A program made the translations under genes and the position numbers. A stretch of 64,000 nucleotides of DNA, taken from positions 11,348,501 through 11,412,500 of the forward strand of contig NC_065571.1 of NCBI RefSeq assembly GCF_937616625.2, given 5' to 3'. Source of the DNA: Mercurialis annua. Taxonomy: Eukaryota; Streptophyta; Magnoliopsida; Malpighiales; Euphorbiaceae. Position 1 is the first letter of the stretch. The number at the start of each line of letters is the position of its first letter. This document shows positions 24,001 to 35,698 of the stretch, piece by piece. Below the pieces are notes generated by a model. It was not told the origin of the DNA and made no database searches. It saw nothing but the letters and a program-made list of their open reading frames with translations.

Positions 24001-26420
24001 CAAGTTCTTGGGATACATGGTCTCTCAGCGGGGTATTGAGGCTAACCCAGATAAAATCGAAGCGGTCTTAAAAATGACGCCGCCACGGAGCATACATGAA
24101 GTCCAGAAGCTCAACGGCCGGATCACGGCTCTAGGTCGGTTCATGTCCTGCTCGGCAAAACGATGTCTACCTTTCTTCAAAACCCTGAAACAGATCAAGA
24201 ACTTCACATGGACAGCAGAATGCCAGCAGGCGTTTGAGGAATTGAAAAGCTTCCTATCCTCGCCCCCACTTTTGGCGAGACCAGATCCGGGCGACGTGTT
24301 ATATTTATACATCTCTTGCTCTGACGAAACAATAGCAGGAGTATTGGTATCGGAAAAAGGAGGAGAACAATACCCGATCTACTACATTAGCAAAGTGCTC
24401 AGAGATGCGGAGCTAAGATACCCGAAATTGGAAAAGCTGGCGCTATGCGTATACACCGCCACCATCAAGCTCCGACATTACTTCGAAGGACACCAAGTCA
24501 TTGTACGGACCGACCAACCATTACGAAAAATCCTCCAGAAGGCGGAGACAAGTGGACGCATAGCAGAATGGGCCGTCAAAATAGGAAGCCTGGGCGTTAT
24601 CTATGAAGCTCGAAAAGCACTGAAAAGCTCAAGCACTAGCCGACTTCTTCGCAGAATTAACATTCAAGGAACCCATGGAGGACAAAACGACTCCCTGGGA
24701 GATACACGTCGATGGAGCAGTTTGCGGAGAAGGAGCGGGTATCGGAGTCGTGCTCAAAGGACCAGGAAGAATCCAAATGGAATACTCAGCAAGACTCGAA
24801 TTTCCAGCTTCCAACAATGTTGCGGAATATGAGGCGCTGATAACAGGGTTGCAATTATGCGAAGAACTCAATATCTCCGAAGTCCAGATCTATAGTGATT
24901 CACAACTGGTCGTGAACCAAGTCTCAGGGAACTTCGAAGTAAAAGAAGCTACATTGAAGAAATACGCCAAGCAAGCCAAAACCTTCTTTGCCGATAATGG
25001 GCGATCCTGGTCGTTACAGCAAATACCCAGAGCAATGAATGGAAGATCAGACGAATTGGCAAAGTGGGCAGCAACAAAGAATTACGACTCAATGAGAAAC
25101 ATCCCTCATGAAATCAAACGACAGCCTAGCTTTCAAGAAGAAATTGAAGAAGGCGAAGTACTGATGGTAGAAGGGGAAGAAACCTGGATGACCCCCCTCA
25201 CAGCATACCTGGCTAATGGAATACTCCCCGAGGATAAAATGGAAGCCAAAAGAATAGTGATACTATCATCAAAGTTCGGAATATACAACGGCCAGCTGTA
25301 CAAACGGTCATTCACCCATCCCTGGCTAAGATGTGTGAACAAAGAAGAAGGAGAGTACATCATGAAAGAATTACATGAGGGGACCTGCGGAGCACATGAC
25401 GGAGCATCAACACTGGTCAGGAAAGCACTGCTACAAGGCTATTATTGGCCCACGATGAAAGAACAAGCTACAACGCTAGTAAGGGGATGCTGGCCTTGCC
25501 AGCAACATGCCTTGGTACCAAGAAAGCAAGCTTCAGAAATGAAACCCATCGGCAGTGCATGGCCGTTCGCCCAGTGGGGTATGGACATCTTGGGACCTCT
25601 CCCTTTGGCCACAGGACAACGGAAGTTCCTGGTAGTGGCAATCGACCACTTCACCAAGTGGATAGAGGCAGAACCACTGGCAAAAATCACCCAACAACGC
25701 ATAACTAACTTTTTCTTTAGATCTATCTTGTGCAGGTTTGGAATACCGAAGGTGCTGATCACAGACAACGGAAAGCAGTTCGACTCAGCAAAGTTTAGAA
25801 AGTTTTGTGCCGAGTATCAGATCGACCTAAGGTTCACTTCGGTTTACCATCCACAATCAAATGGGCAAACCGAAGTGGCCAACAGAATCCTACTGGCCGG
25901 ACTAAAAAGAAGACTAGACGAGTGCAAAGGAAGATGGGTAGAAGAACTCTACAGCGTCCTATGGAACTACCGTACCACCCCTAGAGAATCAACGGGCGAA
26001 ACTCCATTCGCCCTAGCCTATGGAACGGAGGCTGTAATTCCTGTAGAGATCGGCGCACCCACGCCAAGGACAGAAGACAACCAACTGAACTTAGAAGAAA
26101 ATGAAGCAGAGCTCAGGAACAATCTGGACCTCTTGGACGAAAAGATCAACAGATCAGACATTAGGATGGGAGCCTACAGACAGAAAATGGCAAGACATTT
26201 CAACAGCCATGTGAAAAAAAGGAAGTTCAAATTAGGCGACCTCGTCATGAGAAAGACCGAAGTTAAAAAAGGAGAAGCAGGGACCGGAAAGCTGCAACCA
26301 AATTGGGAAGGACCCTACACCATCAGCAAGGTCATTAAAGAAGGAACATTCAAACTCACCAACTCCATGGGAATAACCATACCCAGAGCATGGAACGCCA
26401 ACAACTTAAGGAAAATTTAG
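21032..26420 (+). pseudogene. gag-pol polyprotein with two stops and one frameshift
   Basis: The start is most likely ATG 21032, which is in frame with the following gag. Lesions: TAA at 21194-21196 (codon 55), TAA at 23801-23803 inside reverse transcriptase between the conserved PFGLKNA and ATYQRL, and a one-base gain near 24620-24626 in an A-run just before the second RNase H. Domains: gag (about 21570-22080), zinc knuckle CEFHRDNSHTTNEC, protease VDTGSSVNM, reverse transcriptase with YVDDM at about 23867, Ty3 RNase H, second RNase H (HVDGA, AEYEAL, YSDSQL, SDELA), integrase H2C2 finger and core ending at 26420. Apart from these lesions the domains look well kept. It cannot make a full polyprotein as it stands. 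Confidence 0.93.
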
Positions 26421-26472
26421 CAACAGTGGTTCACCTCTCAGCATGATTAGTCATTTAGTATGTATGCATTTA

Positions 26473-26590
26473 AATTCCTCCAAGTGATATACCATCACAG
26501 CATTGTATTTCAATTCCTCCAAGTGATATTTCATCACAGTACTACATTTTAATTCCTCCAAGTGATTGTTTCGATCACAGTATTGTATTC
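26473..26590. repeat. 39-bp tandem array with GTGAT/ATCAC hairpins after pol
   Basis: Three units start 39 bp apart; GTGAT at 26484, 26523 and 26562 is followed after 5-7 nt by ATCAC. The array is just beyond the pol stop and before the 3' end of the antisense gene. The remainder of 26421-26916 is AT-rich without a gene. Confidence 0.75.
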
Positions 26591-26916
26591 ACAGTTCTAC
26601 AAAGTATATATTAATTTACCCTTGCTTGGACAAGGAAATTTCACAGATACTATCTTATCACTAAGAGTTATTGTTTAAACAAAATATTTCCAAAAAAGGG
26701 GGAACTGACGAGTTCAACCCCACAAAGGAAACAATAAATACATGCGATCTAAGCAAACATCGCCCAATAAAAATGCAAAAAGAGCAGAATAAAGAAATAT
26801 ATATATTAAAAAGAGGGTAAAATACGCCCTCCGAAAAAGTTACAAAGACAAAACATAAAAAAAAAATGAGAAAGGAAAATTCTTCCTATACAAAAACTAA
26901 AGGGAGAAGGAGGAAT

Positions 26917-29778
26917 CTAAAGCTTGATCTCTGGCTCAACCTTCTCCGGGACAGCCTCCTTGTTCCCCTCCAAAATATTTGGGACAGATAGCCCCTCCTG
27001 CGAACCCCGCCTGGCTGAAGAAGAAGCGTCAACAGGAATGTTGCCAGAACGGGTGGGAGAAGGGACATCGGCAAGACTGAGAGGATCGGACCCTGGAAGG
27101 ATAGACTCCAGATCAGAAGGCCGATCCAATAAGTCCAGAGCAGCAAAAGGCCGCTCCGAGGATATAAGCAAGCCGAAGTCCTTCTCCTCAGGACTACCCC
27201 CCAAACCAGGTACATGTGGCCACTCGCCAACCTTGACAGAATCACTGGCCGCTGGGACAGACTGCTCGGCAACCTCAGCAGCATTCTCACCCTTCTCAGG
27301 CTTGATAGAGACAAACAAGTCTTGGGGAGAATCTGGCTCACTCTCACTGTTAACCCCCTCGGGAAAGCCATATAAGAATTCAACGTCCCCCTCAGGATGA
27401 CGCTCCAAATAGGTACCCACGATGGCTTCAGTGAAGTCAGTCAGATCATTGGCCAGCTGGGCGGTGTTTCGGCGACGCCTCTCCTTCTCACGAATCAGCC
27501 TGCCCCGCTTCAAATAAAGCCTCTTCTCAGCAACAGAGACTTTATCATTAAGGGCCGTGACGGTGGTGTCGAACTCCTTCTTGAGATCGTCATAGTCAGT
27601 ACCTTTCAACACCACCTCTGCCGCCAGATTCTTATTTTCCTTCTTAAGGCGGGCGACCTCCTCAGATAGCACACGCTGCTGCTTCACAGCACTCTCCCTC
27701 TCTCTGGATAACCTATCCACATCAGCACGAAGAGAGTCCAGCTTCTGAGTGCACCCGCCATGTTCGCTGCGAAGGGAGTCATACTTTCCCTTCAGAAGTT
27801 TGTACTCCGTCTTTATCTTCACATGCATCTCATCGTCATTTAGACGGTTGGAGCGATATTGACGGAGGGCATAGGCAACCTAAACATAAAATAAAGCTGA
27901 GTTAGAAAATAACCATAACAGGAGGAAAAAGGCGAAATGATAAGGTTAGAAAATAATCACCTTTGCCAGGTTAGAGAAACAATCGTCCATCAGTACGTTG
28001 TCCGGCCTCTTCAAATAGTAATCAACATCCGAAGGGCAGCAGGAACCCCGGAAGATGTCGTGGGCAACGGCAGGACAACGCACAGTAGCATCGGCCCCAT
28101 ACTTCTGAAGGAGCAGGTCGACCTGAGTCACCATTACATCCCTCTTGGGCCTTTTCATAGAGGGTCCTTCCCCCTCAGCATCTTCGCCCCCTGAAGAAGG
28201 AGCTCGCCTTTTGCTGCCGGTCGAAGCAGCTGGGGCAGTTTGGGGAGCCACAGGAAGGGATCTGGGATGCTTCTCCTTCGCAGGAACCTCCATCTTATCC
28301 TTCCCCTTACCGGTGTAAGAGGGAACAGCAGGAGGAGGAGGGCTTGTGACAGGTTCCTTTATCTGGAAGCCTGGCAACACCACCCTAGGAGTGGGAGCAG
28401 ATTCATCACCCTTCTGAGAAGAAGGTGGTTTGCCTCCAGCCGTGGAAGGAACATCGCCTCCTTTCTTGGCAGGCGCCTTCTTAGCTTCAGAAATCGGCTT
28501 GGGAATAGCTTGGGGAAGGGCCTCCCTCTCTCGAGCCTCTCGGCGAGCTTTCCTATCCTCCATGACCTTCTGCTGAAGTTCCTTGAAGTTCGGCACTGAA
28601 AAGTCAAAGTAAACAAAATTCAGAAAACGCTTCACAAAAATTAAAGAAAATAAAAGCTTCATGTTACAAACAAGGTACCAGAAGGACTAAGAGGCATAGA
28701 AGAAATATTAAGAGGGGAAGAAAGAAGTGGTTCGCCCATGTCAGGGAACTCGTCTCCATTATCAGGCGATGTCTCCCTCTTATCCTCACTCTTCTTCCTC
28801 TTCCCCCTTTTTCCACCCTGCAATCTCTTATTTCTCTTGGAGGCAACACTTTGGTCCCAGCCAAAGTAGGAATCTATCAGATTCACTACGTGCACCTTAG
28901 CGCCACCTCGAAGCAGACGCAACGTCTCTTTATCAACCTCGCTCAGGTTCGCCTTTTCCAACTTTAGGGGCCCTTCCACAAAAACATTCGGGATGGAACC
29001 CCAACCCCCTTCCTTCTTGGCAATGACAAAGGAACCTTTCCACCGCTTCAAAGAATTGGGAAGGCCAGTGAAGGGAGATCTTCCGGGTTGCAAGTAGAAG
29101 AACTCATCGCTTTTCTTCCTCCCCAAAGAATAGATCGCCCTAACAATCTCGTAACCCACCTGTCTCTTCAGTTGGAGTCCACGAATAAAAGCTCCTGTCA
29201 AATGACGATGGGCGTTAGGATGGAGCTGACCTAAGGGGATCTTAAAATTATCGAACACTTCTTGGGTGAAGCCATCGAGTGGTAGCCTTAAACCCGCCTC
29301 AAGATCTTCAACAAAAAACAACTGTTCATCATCCTTTAAGACCTGGTTAACAGCCGAACCCTCAGATGGAATCCGAAGGCCAATGAAAGGGGGAATTTCG
29401 TACCTCGCCCTAATCCATACAAGGGCTTCTTGACCCAGACCGATGGTCCACTCAGACAAGGGTTTTTTCTTACTAGAAGATGTCCCAGAGGAGACTTTAC
29501 GTCTCTTAAAAACAAAATCCTCCTCATCTCCTTCGTCATCACCCAGTTCACCATCTCCGCCCTCATCTCCACCAGCATCCTCAAGGGGAGCCTCGCCCTC
29601 TGGCCCTCTGTCATCAACACCCTCCTCACTATCAGGGATCACCTTCTGAGACAACCCTTCCTCGTCAGATGACAACTCAACAAGGGTAGCAAGAGGAACG
29701 GGGTAAGTAGGGTCACTGGCAGAACTCAGAAGAAGAAGAAGAAGAAGGGGAAGACACTGAAACCTTTAATGTAGACAT
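26917..29778 (-). CDS. Antisense three-exon gene with 'putative gypsy type transposon' domain and coiled coil
   Basis: Exons on the minus strand: 1 ends at 28679, 2 is 28595-27961, 3 is 27879-26917. Introns are GT-AG (G/GTACC to TTTTCAG; AAAG/GTGAT to GTTTAG) with phases 1 then 0, and the joined frame stays open to the stop (864 codons counted from 29675). Exon 1 has an acidic start, then a domain resembling PF04195, e.g. LPLDGFTQEVFDNF, GQLHPNAHRHL and LKRWKGSFVI, and ends in a Lys/Arg-rich patch. Exon 2 is a Pro/Ala/Lys linker with more basic patches. Exon 3 starts with a coiled coil and ends acidic. No ATG is in frame at the front; the nearest ATG (29778) is one nucleotide out of frame across a CTT/TTC repeat (about 29727-29750), so the start may be frameshifted here. 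Function unknown; probably nuclear. Confidence 0.72.
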
Positions 29779-29982
29779 CCTAAAAATATACTATCTGAAA
29801 GCAAACAAGAAGAAGGAAACAAGAAGACAAACAAAAATAGCTAAGCCACTTACTGATTAAAAGAGAAAGTCTGGTGCTATGTAACTCGAAGAAAGCCTGG
29901 CTGGAGAAATAAATCAACAGAAGTAGAGAATCAGATAGAAAAATCAAGAGTAAAAGATTTTAAATTAAAGAATAAGTACCTC

Positions 29983-29989
29983 TTTTATA
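29983..29989 (-). promoter_or_regulatory. TATA box for the antisense gene of the second element
   Basis: TATAAAA on the minus strand about 205 bp before the ATG at 29778. A second TATAAAA lies at 30066-30072. Both are inside the element, between the antisense gene and the 3' LTR, so the gene may have its own promoter. The leader between them is AT- and purine-rich with possible acceptor sites. Confidence 0.45.
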
Positions 29990-30195
29990 CGCCAAGGTAG
30001 ACACTCGAATGCCTGACAGCAGGAAACTCCTCGAAATAATCAATGAAAAACCAAAAGTCGCGTTCTTTTATAGTCAAAAAACGCTTCAAATTCGTAACCG
30101 TTGAAGGAAACGTTTGGAATTCGAATCATTTCGAAAATTTCGGAAATTCGAATTTTGAAAATTGGCGCTTCAAGTCTTTGACTTAGCAAGATTAT

Positions 30196-30208
30196 AAGGG
30201 GGGGACAT
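30196..30208 (+). other. Polypurine tract
   Basis: AAGGGGGGGACA lies directly before the 3' LTR, the priming site for plus-strand DNA synthesis. It confirms the plus orientation of the element. Confidence 0.9.
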
Positions 30209-30209
30209 C

Positions 30210-30687
30210 TGATACCGCCCTAATAACATCAGAACTCCAAGCATCGCCTAACAAATGCTATGCTCGCCCAACGGGTCTCCAAACCTCCCATCGCCCAACG
30301 ACAGTACGAGTATCGCCCATGTCTGTCTCGGGCGGACTCATCCAGGTCTGCCATCTAGACGACCTCATCCACTCCGTTCCCTGACACCCACTACCCGGGA
30401 TAATCGGGAACGTGCCTTCACCATTATCAATAATCGTGGGACAAACCCACGATTTACCAGATAACAACCGCCTTAAACTCATTATAAAAGGAAGCCATCG
30501 AATGCTGAGAATGGTAAGCACAAATCAGACTTAAATACTTTTACACTCATTTACTTACCAAAAAACCCTCTCTGACTTAAGCATCGGAGTGGCTTTCAGG
30601 CTGAACAAGCCTGAGGTCCTTTGAGCTTATATTTGTTACTTGTGCAGGAAGAGCAAACAGGCGACCTCTGTGACTCGACCTGTATCA
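30210..30687 (+). repeat. 3' LTR of the second TAT element
   Basis: Same 478-bp sequence as the 5' LTR except T for C at 30498. TATAAAA at 30483-30489. Followed by the AAAAT target duplication at 30688-30692. Confidence 0.96.
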
Positions 30688-30692
30688 AAAAT

Positions 30693-33520
30693 ATTTACCA
30701 AAAATTTGAGAAGTCAAATGTCCAAAAAGTAAATTAAATGGACTTTAATTTTTTTCTAAAAAAAAATTAGAAAACTTTTTTGCACAGTTTGAAAACATCA
30801 AGAACTTAAGTGACCCAAAAAAACTTGAAGGACTTATATGTTTTTTTAGATAACTTAAAGAGTTTCTTTGTTCCATTTTCCATAAAAATATAGCTACGAG
30901 GTTTATATAAAATAAAAATACAAGAACCTCCATTTTATAAAAATAATAGTATAGGGTTCTTATATGTAAGAAAATAAAAGTGCAGAGACAAATCGTTTTA
31001 TATCAAAGTATAAAAATGACTATCTACTTTCAATAACGGTACGCGTAGTAACAAAAAGAATTAAATTGAAAAAAAATATAGAGAAGTCAACTAACACTGG
31101 CAATGTTGTGCTAACAAGTTGCAGTCTTGATAAAAGGAATAAGAGTGCCAAATTGGCAATGTTGTGCTAATTTCTTTCGCTGGAAAGACACTGTTCGGCA
31201 TGGAATCCATGACATCTTGCAATATTCATAATGAACTTTGATACATTGTTCTTTGAATCTCATGTTCCATCAAAAGAGCCAAATAGATAATTTAAAATTT
31301 GATGAAAACCTTGTCAATTGAATTTCTATTTTTAGCAGGTCTTCGTCTCCTGCTCCGATACTTTCTCAAGGCATCTGTGAATTTTTTTGTCACTTCTTTC
31401 GCCCGTTCCTGCTCATGAGACCTTCTTTTATGGGTTTTGATTTAATGCACCATATAATTTATCAACATATCTATCACTGCTCAGTACTACTTCTACCTTT
31501 TGATCATGAACCTTAAGACTTGAGAAGAGTCATTGGAAATCAGCATGTGTATGTGCATCTCAGATATTACTACATTTTGCATTTTCAAAACCCCGATTTA
31601 ACAAGAATCCTCATCTCTATCAATTTTCAATTTAAAAATATAAATATTTTCACAGCAAACTTTTAAGTTCAAATTGCTTTTAAAAAAGCCTTTTAATGTT
31701 GGCGGTAGCTGATCAGCTTACAACAAAAGTATTGAGATGCTAATTTAAAAAAAAAAATCTATCACTATTCCTTAAAAATTCTTAGTCAAGGAACTCGGCT
31801 CCAAGCCCAAGCAGCTCTTAACTCCATGGAAGTTAGGTCGTGTTTTGCCATGGACAAGTCGAACTACAATTTGGAGTAAATATGATATCCAACCATAGAT
31901 TTTAATAGTTGAAAACTAAATTATTATAAACAGCACTATTTGTATAAAATTATATGCCACATTCAGCGCAATGGATTGGAGAAAATGTAATAGGATTGTA
32001 AGCTTGGAATAAAAATTTCCCTTCAAAGCCGAGATGAAATGATCATCCTAGCAATTATCACCAACATATAGGCTATAGCCCAGCGCCCAAAATGACCATC
32101 CTAAAGAGAGTAGGCGTGCGCTCAAGCCAACGAGCGTTTAATAGAAATTCTAAAGGTAAGATAAACTTGAGAGAACAGAAAAATGTACATCACAACCTAG
32201 TAGAAACGTCTCTGTAAAAGCCTAACAAGAAGTGTCTAAACCTTAAATCATCTACTACCATACCAACATCTTTACATTAACAACTATTGTCAAGTTTCAT
32301 CCATGAGAAACTTGGTCATGAGTACACTTCGTCTCTAATTCCTGCTGATTGCAATCGACGACTAAATTATCTATTAGATATAAAGACATACCCAAAGTTC
32401 ATATGCGGCATGGTTTTGTCTACATAACAACAGAGCAATACTGGCACATCAAGAAGAAACACGCATTAATAAATTAAAACTATAATAGATCTTGTGTGTC
32501 ACGGTCCTCTTTTCTGAAACACGAGCAAAATACAATTCAAGAACCTGAAAGCATGCATACCTGCTAGGAAAGAAGCCACCATATGGGATTAAAAGCTCAA
32601 ACTATGCATCTGCCAAGAAAGAAAAATTATTGTAATTTATGATGTAAATGTAATCAATATCATAATTCAAAACACAACAAAATTTAAATAATAAAACACT
32701 CTTACAATGTTGACAAAATATTCATCAAGTTTTTAGGATGAAAACCACAACGAATAAAATTGCAACGATTTGCAGAATACCGTTACAGCAAAGACGCAAA
32801 ATTTCATAATCTGACTCCAAGAAAAATTTAAATCATATCGCTTTTGCATAGTCATATAGAAAAATAACTGTCTAAAAATCAAAAGTGCCTAAATAATTAA
32901 TAAGAAAGACAGGCTTTTAGAAATGCTTGTAAGGCTCATCCCACATATAAAAGAAAAACATGTAATGAACACTATCCCAACAAAGTTCACAAGCTATCTC
33001 ACTCCCCTCTCCCTCCCCAATATGTAAATAACTCATTGATAGAGAAACCCTTGATCCAACTATAAACAAAAAGATTTCAGCAATGGAGATGAAATTAGCA
33101 AAACACATGATAGGAAGATAGTGCATCGCATTTTCAACCACAGTTGAGAAGCATGAACTTCACTATGATAACAGATGATATCCCTGAATTAATTAGCAAA
33201 ACAGCAGAAAGGAAAGAGTGCAAAGACCACCTAATTGTATGATGGAACTCGGACACTCTTTGCATACATCTATAAGTCATACAAGCCTATAAAAATTTAA
33301 AACAGTTAACAAACTTTCCAACAGAATTAAGAATTTTATAATGATATAGAGCAATACTTTGACCCAAACTAGTTTGCTAAATATTGAAGCACAGCCATTG
33401 CTTCCATCCCACCCCACAGCAAGAACAGCTCTAATATAAAAATTCCCTAATGATCCATCCACTCAAAGACAAAAGTAATATTCACTAGATTGCAATTAAC
33501 AAGATATTTCTGGTACAATT
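30693..33520. other. AT-rich intergenic DNA
   Basis: No gene, RNA or clear mobile element recognised. Small open frames have no recognisable product. A short phrase (GGCAATGTTGTGCTAA) is repeated at about 31100 and 31157. Confidence 0.4.
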
Positions 33521-33524
33521 GAAA

Positions 33525-35415
33525 AATAAGAGGAATTGGCCACCAAGATATTTCAAGTAGCTGCATACATGCGTTTTCATATCTCAGTCATATAACATTA
33601 AGATTAATGCTTCACCAAACATGCGAAAAGATGAGTAATTCCTCAGCTATCATCAGTGACCTATATCCATGCTGGTCTCCTACAATAATTTCCTGCCTAT
33701 TTAAATAAAAAATTCTAAATGGTGCAGCATGCATTAATACTCAAGTGCATTAAATCAAGATTGATATTAAATGTGTGATAGGTGACCAAGAAATTATAGC
33801 TTCACTCATATTCTAAATTTTGTCCCTGCAATACATATTTTTCTAGGGTGAGACTACAGTATGAAGAATAATATCAGAAGATTAGCATAACAGATGCTCC
33901 AGTAGATGAATAAAACTTAAGAGGAGAAGACACAAGGAACAGTAAAAATTCTCCCTATCTAGCCAAATATCCCACGAGAATTTTTCCATTTTTTAATCCT
34001 AAGAGCAAAATTGAAGAATAAATAAAAAGATTTAAACCGCCATGAGAAAGTTTTGTTCACCGAATTTGATCCTAAACAGTTCATTATCCTACTAAAGTCA
34101 TTTAAATGAGTCAGGTGTAAATTAATGTATACATGTTTTAGTACTAGCTTCTGAGTTGGTTAAAGAAGAGAGGAATTGATAAACAGGGGTATTCTTAATA
34201 ATAAAAAGCAGCAGGTTTCCAATTGTGAAAGCCTAGCAATATTCTTGTCATGTAAAGTTCAGCAAAGTTTATGATAGCATATGACAGTAAACAATTAAGT
34301 ACGACATGGAAAGAACCATGATGAAACTATCATAACCCAGAAACTAAAATAACCATTAAATAAAATCCTTTGCAATCCGCATATATTTAACCTATGCACC
34401 AGTCATTAATTTTGTATTCAAGCATAAATGACATGAAAATTCATGTAATCATTAAAAAATTAGAATAATTGCCCACCAAGATATTTCAAGTAGCTTCATA
34501 CATGTGTTTTCATATTTCAATTTTATAACATAATGACTTCACCAATATAACATACTAGAAGATGAACTCATACTGCCATTTTCAGTGAAGTAAATTCCTC
34601 AACCTCAACTATCATCAGTGAACTATTCATGCTGGTTTCCTCTAATGTCCTGCCAATTTAGATAAAAAATTCTAAATGGTACAACATGCATAATACTCAA
34701 GTAGTCAAGTTCATTGCATCAGAAGTGACATTAAATGTTTGATAGTTCAAGAGGTGACCAAGAAATGCCAGCTTCACTCGTATCATATTCTAAATTCCGT
34801 CCATGTGGTGCAAATTGTTTTTGGGTGAGATTACAGTATAAAGGATAATATAAAAAGGTTGGCACGACAGATGCTCCAATAGACGAATAAAACTTAAAAG
34901 AAGAAGCCGCAAGGCACATTAAAAAAAACTCCCCAATCTGGTCAAAAATCCCACAAGATTGTTTCCATTTTTATTCTTTAGAGCAATGTTCAAGAATCAA
35001 TAAAAGGATTTTATTTTGTAATTTCCAAGTACAAAGTATTGTTTACTAAATAAGATCCAAATCAGTTCATTACCCTACCAAAGGCATTAACAAATAGAAG
35101 TTCTAATATTAGCTTCCGAGTTGGTTAAAGAAGAGAAAAACTGATAAACAGGGGTACTCTTCATAATAAAAAGCAGCAGGTTGCCAATAGTGAAAGTCTA
35201 GCACTCTTCTTGTCATGTAAAGTTCAACAACGTTTAGGATAGCATATGATAGTAAACAATTAAGTACGATACTAAAAGAACCATGATGAAACTACCCAGA
35301 AACTAAAATAACCATTAAATAAAATTATTTGCATCTGTTTAACCAATGCACCTGTCATTAATTTTCTATTCAAGCATAACTGACATATAATATAACTATT
35401 CCTGTAATCATGAAC
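33525..35415. repeat. Diverged tandem duplication, about 0.93 kb per unit
   Basis: Unit 1 (about 33525-34455) and unit 2 (about 34456-35415) align along their length with an offset near 933 bp; for example CACCAAGATATTTCAAGTAG at 33541 and 34474, and later AAACAATTAAGTACGA in both. Many substitutions and small gaps show it is old. No coding sequence is kept. It lies downstream of the universal stress protein gene. Confidence 0.75.
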
Positions 35416-35698
35416 TAACATTTTTCCGCTCTACATCATCAATTACAATACAATAATCATATCCTAATCAATGCACTTGACATTCTAGTAATTGTAATCC
35501 AAGAAACAAGCAAGAAATTATGCCTCCTCTACCAAACAGATAACGTGAAACCCTTATAGGCACAATTTAATCTTAGGCTAAAAGAAATTAGGCCAATGCA
35601 CAAATAGATATAACATAAAAAGACACGTTACTAAAAACAACCATATTCTAAAAACAACCAAATGCACATAATTTTACAATTACGAATAATAATCTTAT

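Larger units (their letters stand above)
20478..30687 (+). mobile_element. Complete but coding-defective TAT-lineage Ty3/gypsy element
   Basis: The two 478-bp LTRs differ at a single site by eye (C at 20766, T at 30498). The 5-bp target duplication AAAAT lies at 20473-20477 and 30688-30692. Order: LTR, tRNA-Phe-type primer site, gag-pol (plus), hairpin repeats, antisense three-exon gene (minus), polypurine tract, LTR. gag-pol carries two stops and one frameshift, yet the LTR identity says the insertion is very recent. The source copy was therefore probably already defective, or lesions arose during the last round of copying. Confidence 0.97.
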
